The notes under the pieces are model-generated. The model did not search any database, was not told where the DNA came from, and worked only from the letters and a program-made list of their open reading frames with translations. Shown in pieces: positions 34,620 to 40,013 of a stretch of 40,013 nucleotides of DNA. The stretch comes from an uncultured OM182 clade bacterium (lineage in GTDB: Bacteria > Pseudomonadota > Gammaproteobacteria > Pseudomonadales > Azotimanducaceae): contig CAJJAA010000047.1 in NCBI GenBank assembly GCA_905182025.1, positions 1-40,013 of the forward strand. Direction: 5' to 3'. Position 1 is the first letter of the stretch; every line of letters begins with the position of its first letter. The position numbers and the translations under genes were made by a program.

Positions 34620-34723
34620 AACTTACTTGCCTTAAACCTAAGGCTATCTTACAAATCTGCAGCACAAGCTTTTTCACACTAAAATCAGTAACATACCGCT
34701 TTTTGTAGACTAGCAAACAACCT

Positions 34724-35743
34724 ATGAAGATACTTGGCATAGAGTCATCTTGTGACGAAACAGGCATCGCTATTTATGATGAGCAATCCGGGCTAATCGC
34801 GGACGCATTATATAGCCAGATAGAACTGCACAAAGAATATGGCGGCGTCGTTCCCGAATTAGCCTCGAGGGATCATATCAGGAAGACGTTACCGATGATT
34901 CAACAACTAATGAGTGAAAGCCAGCTATCCCCGACCGACTTGTCTGGTATTGCATACACGGCCGGTCCTGGACTGGTTGGCGCCTTGATGGTTGGTGCAA
35001 GTATCGCAAAGTCACTTGCACTGGCCTGGGACCTGCCCACCGTTGGCGTCCATCATATGGAAGGCCACCTACTTGCGCCGATGCTTTCAGCGGATAAACC
35101 GAGCTATCCGTTCATCGCCCTACTGGTTTCTGGCGGTCATACACAGCTTTTATCATGCGAACGTTACGGCGTTTACGAGATCCTGGGCGAATCGGTCGAT
35201 GATGCTGCCGGCGAAGCGTTCGATAAAGTTGCGAAAATGTTGGGGCTAGACTACCCAGGCGGCCCTGAAGTCGCCAGACTTGCGGAATCCGGCACGCCCA
35301 ACGCTTATCGATTTCCCCGTCCCATGACGGATCGACCAGGGTTCAATTTTAGTTTTAGTGGATTAAAAACATTCACGAAAACGACCATCGCATCAATCGA
35401 CAATCCGTCAGATCAGGACAAGGCAAACATTGCGCTGGCCTTTGAAACAGCCGTTGTCGATACCATTCGCATTAAGTGTAAACGGGCAATTGAACACACA
35501 GGCTTCAAATCACTCGTTATTGCCGGCGGGGTTAGTGCTAACACGTCACTACGCACATCTCTGGAAGACCTTGCTTCTAACATGAATACAAAAGTCTATT
35601 TCCCAGAGTTACAACTCTGCACAGACAACGGCGCCATGATTGCCTACGCGGGACTCCAACGGCTAAAACACGGTCATACTGAAGACTGGGCCATCTCCGT
35701 TCGCCCTAGGTGGCCAATGACAGAACTGGAGAATGCGCAATGA
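34724..35743 (+). CDS. tsaD: tRNA N6-adenosine threonylcarbamoyltransferase subunit TsaD
   Basis: Transfers threonylcarbamoyl to A37 of tRNAs that read ANN codons, with TsaB and TsaE. 339 residues, normal length. [19 protein letters not shown] opens the ASKHA fold. The metal-binding HMEGH is in [14 protein letters not shown] (about 106-119), and [13 protein letters not shown] and [14 protein letters not shown] are nucleotide-binding loops. [13 protein letters not shown] near the C-terminus is also conserved. It is divergent from rpsU, as in many Gammaproteobacteria. Its TGA overlaps the folB ATG as ATGA. Confidence 0.98.
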   Translation: MKILGIESSCDETGIAIYDEQSGLIADALYSQIELHKEYGGVVPELASRDHIRKTLPMIQQLMSESQLSPTDLSGIAYTAGPGLVGALMVGASIAKSLALAWDLPTVGVHHMEGHLLAPMLSADKPSYPFIALLVSGGHTQLLSCERYGVYEILGESVDDAAGEAFDKVAKMLGLDYPGGPEVARLAESGTPNAYRFPRPMTDRPGFNFSFSGLKTFTKTTIASIDNPSDQDKANIALAFETAVVDTIRIKCKRAIEHTGFKSLVIAGGVSANTSLRTSLEDLASNMNTKVYFPELQLCTDNGAMIAYAGLQRLKHGHTEDWAISVRPRWPMTELENAQ

Positions 35744-36102
35744 ACAACCAGCTAGATACAATATTTATTAAGCAGCTTCGTATCGAAACGATTGTTGGCA
35801 TTCTGCCCCGAGAACGAATAACCCCTCAACCGATCTTTCTCGATGTAAAGCTCAGCGTCGATGTCCGTACGCCGGCGAAAACAGGGGATATTTTAGATGC
35901 TTGCGACTACACCGCGCTGGCGGATCAAGTCGCAGCATTCATTATTGAGCAAAAGTTTCTACTCATTGAAACGTTGGCGGAGGACGTTGCTGAATTGATA
36001 CTGAGGGACTTTAAAGTTGAGAAAGTGCTTTTGACTGTATCAAAACCAAACGCTGTCTCTGCCGCAGATTGTGTTGGCGTGGAAATCTTAAGACCGAAGT
36101 GA
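35740..36102 (+). CDS. folB: Dihydroneopterin aldolase
   Basis: Cleaves 7,8-dihydroneopterin to 6-hydroxymethyl-dihydropterin and glycolaldehyde in folate synthesis. The start is ATG 35740, overlapping the tsaD stop and preceded by GGAG. The 120-residue product matches the family: [61 protein letters not shown] and a C-terminal KPNAV. The conserved lysine near the end (VSKPNAV) and Glu in IETIVG are active-site residues. It pairs functionally with PanB only in sharing folate chemistry; no other fol genes are present. Confidence 0.95.
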   Translation: MNNQLDTIFIKQLRIETIVGILPRERITPQPIFLDVKLSVDVRTPAKTGDILDACDYTALADQVAAFIIEQKFLLIETLAEDVAELILRDFKVEKVLLTVSKPNAVSAADCVGVEILRPK

Positions 36103-36447
36103 CATCAAATTTATGCGGCGTAACTTCAGGTGAGTCTCAATTAATCCACTTGAGGTAAGGACCGTATACCTTGTCGTACATCCGCAAATATTCTCGTACA
36201 TTTGGTTATACAATTGGCGCCTCGCGCGACAGAGCAAGATTGCATCAATACTGCGGCGCATTGCCGTTGCCCCGCGGTGACATTAAATCGGTTTCTTGTC
36301 ACACCTATTGAGGGCACCAATCATGGCGTCCGCTCAAGCCAATATTTTGATAAATTCTCTACCGCCTAAAAGGCAACATAGGTACAATCGCGGCGCATCC
36401 GCGATAGACACGAAGCAACCATCACGATGCTAACAAAAGGCTCTACC
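36103..36447. other. Intergenic stretch before the hypothetical-HIT-coq7 block
   Basis: About 345 bp with no convincing gene or RNA. TACAAT at about 36211 and 36382 are possible -10 boxes for the downstream block, neither with a good -35. A short GC-rich segment (about 36260-36280) has GCGGCGC and CCGCGG palindromes. No terminator for folB is seen. Confidence 0.35.
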
Positions 36448-36792
36448 ATGCGTCTCTCTGCCCCGGATTTCGAAGGTTTACTGACGAAACCAGTCGTTGG
36501 AACGATGTCACTGCAAGAAAGACAGAAGATGATTGCTCTCGGCGACCAAAAAACGTCTATATTGTCTAATTGTATCCCGAAGGGAGCACAACCATGCATG
36601 ATCGATGGCGTAATAAACCGACCCATGTTCCTCATTTGCAAGAACCTGAGTAAACTGCAGCAAGACGCTAGGGGGGTCACCTCTTATGATAGCGGCAAAA
36701 GGACTGAACTCGACACATACATATCGAACGAAAACGGCTTCACAGCCTACGTGCTGGACCCCAAACAAACTAACATTCAGGAAATAACATGA
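36448..36792 (+). CDS. Hypothetical protein translationally coupled to the HIT protein
   Basis: About 114 residues from ATG 36448, which has AAAAGG 7 nt upstream; an earlier in-frame ATG at 36427 has no SD. It has no signal peptide, membrane helix or motif I recognise. Three cysteines (in LSNCIPKGAQPCMI and FLICKN) and a short N-terminal helix stand out (MSLQERQKMIALG). The sequence around them suggests a small folded cytoplasmic protein. The stop overlaps the HIT start as ATGA (36789-36792), a good sign that it is a real gene and cotranslated with HIT and coq7. Function unknown. Confidence 0.6.
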   Translation: MRLSAPDFEGLLTKPVVGTMSLQERQKMIALGDQKTSILSNCIPKGAQPCMIDGVINRPMFLICKNLSKLQQDARGVTSYDSGKRTELDTYISNENGFTAYVLDPKQTNIQEIT

Positions 36793-37133
36793 GCGCTGAT
36801 TGCCTGTTCTGCAAGATTGCCAACAAAGAGATTCCCGCAGAAATCGTCTACGAAGATGATCTTGTGATTTCTTTCAGAGATATTAACCCGCAAGCGCCTA
36901 CCCACGTTTTAACAGTACCGAAGAAACACGTCACGACGCCGAATGACGCCGAGGTCGAAGATCAATCTCTTCTCGGTCATATGATGCTGACGGGCACCAA
37001 ACTCGCTGCAGAACTCGGTATCGATGAATCGGGTTATCGATTGATAATGAACTGCAACAAAGAAGGTGGTCAGACTGTGTTCCATATTCATCTCCATTTG
37101 ATGGGTGGTCGACAACTTACGGTACTCGGCTAA
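36789..37133 (+). CDS. HIT-family nucleotide hydrolase (HINT-like)
   Basis: 114 residues. DCLFCKIANKEIPAEIVYEDD at the N-terminus and the catalytic triad motif HIHLHLMGGR (His-phi-His-phi-His, about residues 99-108) define a Hint-type purine nucleoside phosphoramidase. It hydrolyses AMP-linked phosphoramidates such as AMP-lysine; the physiological substrate is not known. It overlaps the hypothetical gene upstream (ATGA) and coq7 downstream (TAATG at 37131-37135), so the three form a coupled unit. HIT next to coq7 is a recurrent gammaproteobacterial arrangement. Confidence 0.95.
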   Translation: MSADCLFCKIANKEIPAEIVYEDDLVISFRDINPQAPTHVLTVPKKHVTTPNDAEVEDQSLLGHMMLTGTKLAAELGIDESGYRLIMNCNKEGGQTVFHIHLHLMGGRQLTVLG

Positions 37134-37762
37134 TGTCTATCATCGATCAGGTTATCGTCGAATTCGATAAGGCGCTTCGCACATCCTCTGGCACAGTTGG
37201 ACAAACACGTCGATTGTCGCCGGCAAGCTCAATTGCTGATTCAGAACTGTCGAACATTGAACAGAAAAAATCCGCAGGGCTTATGCGCGTCAATCATTGT
37301 GGTGAAGTCTGCGCACAGGCCTTGTATCAGGGCCAAGCTCTAACAGCAAAGTCGACCCGCGTCGAGAAACAGCTACAAGCCGCAGCCGACGAAGAGACTG
37401 ACCACCTATCTTGGTGTGAAGGACGCATAGACGAATTGGGCTCTAACGTCAGCGTGTTAAACCCTATCTGGTATGTTTCTTCATTTGCTTTAGGTGCTCT
37501 AGCGGGTTCTTTAGGCGACAGGATCAATCTTGGCTTTGTCGCTGCGACAGAAGAGCAGGTCTGCAAACACCTCGAGGAGCACATTGAGGCTCTGCCAGAC
37601 GCTGATAAAAAATCCAGGGCAGTTTTGTTGCAGATGCAACAAGACGAACTTCGGCACAAGCAGTCTGCTCTAGACGCAGGCGGCCAGGACTTTCCGTCAC
37701 CGGTAAAAGCAGTCATGACGGGTATATCTACCCTCATGACGAAAACATCTTATTGGGTCTGA
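37133..37762 (+). CDS. coq7: Demethoxyubiquinone hydroxylase (ubiquinone synthesis)
   Basis: A di-iron monooxygenase that hydroxylates 2-polyprenyl-3-methyl-6-methoxy-1,4-benzoquinol, a late step to ubiquinone. 209 residues. The ferritin-like ligands are visible: E in RVNHCGEVCAQALYQGQAL, EETDHL (ExxH), E in ATEEQVCKHLEEHIEAL and DELRHK (ExxH). An internal hydrophobic segment (WYVSSFALGALAGSLGD) fits membrane association. The organism therefore makes ubiquinone aerobically by the Coq7 route, relevant to the quinone-linked redox operon. The ATG shares a base with the HIT stop. Confidence 0.96.
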   Translation: MSIIDQVIVEFDKALRTSSGTVGQTRRLSPASSIADSELSNIEQKKSAGLMRVNHCGEVCAQALYQGQALTAKSTRVEKQLQAAADEETDHLSWCEGRIDELGSNVSVLNPIWYVSSFALGALAGSLGDRINLGFVAATEEQVCKHLEEHIEALPDADKKSRAVLLQMQQDELRHKQSALDAGGQDFPSPVKAVMTGISTLMTKTSYWV

Positions 37763-37877
37763 CATACCGCCCCATAGTGGGTTGGGTTGGATTGAAACAA
37801 CCGGCTCGGTCGATAAAGCCGCCCACTCTCTCAGCGAGAGCGACCCTATTTGCTACCTACCGAAGATGCTAACGACA

Positions 37878-38495
37878 CTAAAGAGATTGAAGTACGTCGG
37901 CGAGCTCAGGGGCTAAATTGCTTCGCAACAGCGCGAGGTATTCACTGTCTGAATCCGAACGCTTAGAGACAAGCTGATAACCCGATTGTTTATCGAGACC
38001 GACAGGCAGCTTGGAAGATTGTTTGCAAACACCCGCACCCTGACGCCAGCTTATCCCTCGAACACGATAGTCAATTTGGAGAAAATCAGGCTGTATTTGC
38101 TCTATCAGATTCTGTACCTGTGCACCGGGATCACCTGCGCAACTTGATATCTCAAGTTCCAGTCTAAAGTGAGCAAACTTGTCGCTAATATCAAAATAAC
38201 TATGCGCTGCAATATGGCTTGCGTCGAGATGACCGAGACTTTGACTCTGCTGCCCCATCATTAACGCTCCGCTTGCACCAAAAGGTTTGTAAGGCACCGT
38301 TGAAATATTCAAAATCTTGGCGTCAAGAGATTCTGCGATGGTAACTAACAGGCGCTCCATTTGGGCCTCACCATACGCTTCTTCCAAGCTACAGAACCAA
38401 TCATCAGTGGCGCTAACGTTTTCAAACGCCCTCAAATTATGCGCATTGAAACTAAGTGATCGTGTAACACTGCTAAGATTAGACAACCTATCCAC
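37878..38495 (-). CDS. speD: S-adenosylmethionine decarboxylase proenzyme, short form
   Basis: Makes decarboxylated AdoMet, the aminopropyl donor for spermidine. RSLSFNAHNLR, ILNISTVPYKPFGASGAL, LGHLDASHIAAHSYFD and FLQIDYRVRGISW align well with E. coli SpeD. The Ser of DASHIAAH is the residue expected to become the pyruvoyl group after self-cleavage (Lys-Ser in E. coli, Ala-Ser here), and SSC corresponds to the catalytic Cys segment. At 205 residues it is about 60 shorter than E. coli SpeD, lacking the C-terminal part. The frame starts with GTG 38495, which overlaps the VOC gene by 8 bp. Convergent with coq7. Family assignment good; activity is to be shown because of the missing C-terminus. 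Confidence 0.85.
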   Translation of the reverse strand: MDRLSNLSSVTRSLSFNAHNLRAFENVSATDDWFCSLEEAYGEAQMERLLVTIAESLDAKILNISTVPYKPFGASGALMMGQQSQSLGHLDASHIAAHSYFDISDKFAHFRLELEISSCAGDPGAQVQNLIEQIQPDFLQIDYRVRGISWRQGAGVCKQSSKLPVGLDKQSGYQLVSKRSDSDSEYLALLRSNLAPELADVLQSL

Positions 38496-38901
38496 CGGCG
38501 TTAGCGATTGGCGGATGGTATATTATTTGAACCCGAACGCCCGCTGGGTCAGCACAGTAAAAACTTCGCGCACCATCCCTGTGAGTTCTCGGCTCAGTGA
38601 ACATATGAACGCCTTCGGACTTAAGGTAAGTAAACCAAACATCGATTTTTTCAAGGTTATTGATAAAGAAACCAATATGATCAAGTTGCTGAGCACCGGC
38701 TGCTTTAGACGCTTCGTGTTCTACTCGATGAAGCGCTAAATTGTCATTGCCATTTGTCAGATAAACATTATCGGCATCCGGCCGCCATTCAATATCCATT
38801 CCTAACAACTGCGTATAAAACCGCTCCGACGCTTCGTAGTGATTCGTAAACAGCGCAACGTGTCGCATACCATCTGTTTTACCTGGCCGCTCCATCAACA
38901 T
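38488..38901 (-). CDS. VOC-family (glyoxalase/dioxygenase-like) protein
   Basis: 137 residues with the paired beta-alpha-beta-beta-beta modules of the vicinal oxygen chelate superfamily. Module one is MRHVALFTNHYEASERFYTQ to NLALHRVE. Module two is LDHIGFFINNLEKIDVWFTY to RSFYCADPAGVRVQIIYH. Metal-ligand candidates are H14, H55 and H75 (LDHIGF) and the acidic residue of the last strand is replaced (VQIIY), so metal binding is uncertain. AAGGATAA just precedes the ATG at 38901; OsmC ends at 38902. It is coupled to speD by overlap. Substrate unknown. Confidence 0.85.
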   Translation of the reverse strand: MLMERPGKTDGMRHVALFTNHYEASERFYTQLLGMDIEWRPDADNVYLTNGNDNLALHRVEHEASKAAGAQQLDHIGFFINNLEKIDVWFTYLKSEGVHMFTEPRTHRDGARSFYCADPAGVRVQIIYHPPIANAGG

Positions 38902-39321
38902 TTATCCTTCAACAATTTCAAAATCATGAGTAATCTCGACACCGGCCTTGCCAAGCATTATCGAACCTGAACAGTACTTTTCAGCGGATAACTCGATTGC
39001 TCGCTTCACCAACGACTCTTTCAGAGATTTGCCTGTGACAACAAAGTGAAAGTGGATTTTGGTAAACACACTTGGCACATCATCAGCGCGGTCTGCGTCA
39101 ATATGCGCAACACAATCTGATACCGTCTGTCTGGATTTTTGCAGAATGGTGACGACATCAAAACTTGTGCACCCTCCCACTCCCATCAAGATTAATTCCA
39201 TCGGCCTGACGCCCAGATTTTTACCACCGGCAGATTCGGGACCATCCATAAGCACTGTATGGCCGGTCTCTGATTCGGCAACAAAATTTACAGCCGATAT
39301 CCACTTAACTTTCGTTTTCAT
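38902..39321 (-). CDS. OsmC/YhfA-family protein
   Basis: 139 residues from ATG 39321 (MKTKVKWISAVNFVAES). The frame is open 17 codons further but that part (NGQYSVLYGSSSCG) does not fit the family. OsmC-fold signatures are KNLGVRPMELILMGVGGCTSFDVV, with the first conserved Cys, and AIELSAEKYCSGSIML with the second. In Ohr/OsmC enzymes these cysteines reduce organic hydroperoxides; in YhfA-like members the role is less clear. Placement beside the crp/vfr gene and speD matches the order known from Pseudomonas. Divergent from crp. Confidence 0.9.
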   Translation of the reverse strand: MKTKVKWISAVNFVAESETGHTVLMDGPESAGGKNLGVRPMELILMGVGGCTSFDVVTILQKSRQTVSDCVAHIDADRADDVPSVFTKIHFHFVVTGKSLKESLVKRAIELSAEKYCSGSIMLGKAGVEITHDFEIVEG

Positions 39322-39487
39322 AATCACACCACAACTCGAAGAGCCGTATAGTACCGAATATTGTCCGTTCAACCACAGTAAAACGACCGTTTGTCGTCAT
39401 TTTGAGCCAACTAGATTCAAAGCATGGTTGTTTTGCCTTATTGCTCGACGTAATCTATAACCTCAATCTAACTTACTAGATTATCTT

Positions 39488-40013
39488 ATGGTTAGCTCAA
39501 GTCTGACTAGTCAAGATTTCGGCAACATGGACGAGTTTTTAGCCGTTGCCCATCGGCGCAAGTACCCGCGTGGCAGCACCATTATCTATGCAGGTGAAGC
39601 AAGTGACTCAATCTTCTATATTACGAAGGGATCTGTGACTGTTTTTATAGAAGATGACACGGGTCGAGAAATCATTGTTGCCTACCTGAATGAGAAGGAT
39701 TTTTTTGGCGAAATGGCGATGTTTGGCGACCGAATACGGACAGCCTGGGTCAAATCTAAAACTGAATGTGAAGTCGCCGAACTTGGCTATACAAAATTTG
39801 CTGAACTTAGTAAGCGTGACGCAGGCATGCTTTATAATCTAGCCAGTCAATTAGCGAACAGGCTCAGAAACACCACGCAGAAAGTTGGCGATTTGGCGTT
39901 TCTCGATGTGGCAGGCCGGGTCGCAGGTCAACTACTTATTCTTTGCAAAGAGCCGGACGCGATGACGCATCTTGACGGTATGCAAATCAAAATTACCCGC
40001 CAAGAAATTGGTC
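39488..40013 (+). CDS. crp: Crp/Vfr-family cAMP receptor protein, 3' end cut by the window
   Basis: 175 codons are visible from ATG 39488. The cyclic nucleotide pocket FFGEMAMFGDRIRTAWVKS has the Glu and Arg that bind cAMP, with Thr in place of the E. coli Ser83. The C-helix keeps the cAMP-contacting Thr (NTTQKVGDLAFLDV). PDAMTHLDGMQIKITRQEIG is almost identical to E. coli CRP and P. aeruginosa Vfr and enters the helix-turn-helix, which is lost beyond the edge. It should bind TGTGA-N6-TCACA sites; one near-perfect half-site pair occurs at 19277-19292. Divergent from OsmC over 166 bp. Confidence 0.95.
   Translation, partial: MVSSSLTSQDFGNMDEFLAVAHRRKYPRGSTIIYAGEASDSIFYITKGSVTVFIEDDTGREIIVAYLNEKDFFGEMAMFGDRIRTAWVKSKTECEVAELGYTKFAELSKRDAGMLYNLASQLANRLRNTTQKVGDLAFLDVAGRVAGQLLILCKEPDAMTHLDGMQIKITRQEIG

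Noticed and set aside
37763..37877. Terminator between convergent coq7 and speD
   Set aside because: A short CTCTC-AGC-GAGAG inverted repeat is present, but there is no T tract and the stem is too short to call.

Overview
This 40 kb window is most likely chromosomal DNA of a gammaproteobacterium. The evidence is the gene content and gene order: rpsU-yqeY-dnaG-rpoD next to divergent tsaD-folB, then HIT-coq7 facing speD/VOC/OsmC, and a cAMP-receptor (Crp/Vfr) gene very similar to the Pseudomonas and E. coli proteins. The ubiquinone gene coq7 and the pantothenate order panB-panC-coaX fit. No phage, IS element or CRISPR array is visible. Both ends are cut inside genes: cobQ at the left and crp at the right.

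Region 1 (1-4.8 kb, minus strand): the 5' part of cobQ overlaps the stop codon of a large ORF. The C-terminal two thirds of that ORF is the cobaltochelatase subunit CobN. Its N-terminal third is an unrelated multi-pass membrane protein of the DUF2723/GT117 type. The two join in frame near 3500-3535, which is either an assembly chimera or a very odd fusion.

Region 2 (4.9-19 kb, minus strand): a compact, translationally coupled operon that looks like a multi-component electron-transfer system. In transcription order it encodes: (a) a cytoplasmic flavoprotein with two cyclic-nucleotide-binding domains and a four-cluster ferredoxin domain; (b) a membrane protein with two His-X13-His helices, probably a di-heme cytochrome b; (c) a membrane-anchored decaheme cytochrome c with a cytoplasmic FHA domain; (d) a duplicated HbpS/GlcG-like lipoprotein, now split by two frameshifts; (e) an outer-membrane beta-barrel; (f) a decaheme cytochrome with LVIVD beta-propeller repeats, split by one frameshift; and (g) a smaller cytochrome with about five hemes. 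The set could carry electrons from NAD(P)H or quinol through the periplasm to or across the outer membrane. It is the best candidate here for an undescribed system. A CRP-type palindrome lies about 325 bp upstream.

Region 3 (19.5-25.2 kb): the panB-panC-coaX operon, then an islet with an MFS exporter and a DinB/maleylpyruvate-isomerase-like protein. The islet lies between copies of a tRNA 3' end. The tRNA (CAT anticodon, probably Ile2) is followed by two identical 79-bp repeats, each carrying the tRNA 3' terminus.

Region 4 (25.2-29.8 kb): sulfate activation genes cysD-cysNC (CysD has an unrecognised ~230-residue N-terminal extension), and a PPP-family phosphoesterase gene ending at a strong terminator.

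Region 5 (29.8-40 kb): the macromolecular synthesis operon, tsaD-folB, a coupled block of hypothetical gene, HIT and coq7, then the speD/VOC/OsmC block and partial crp. The Crp protein and the cNMP domains of the redox flavoprotein suggest, by inference only, that cyclic nucleotides may control the redox operon.
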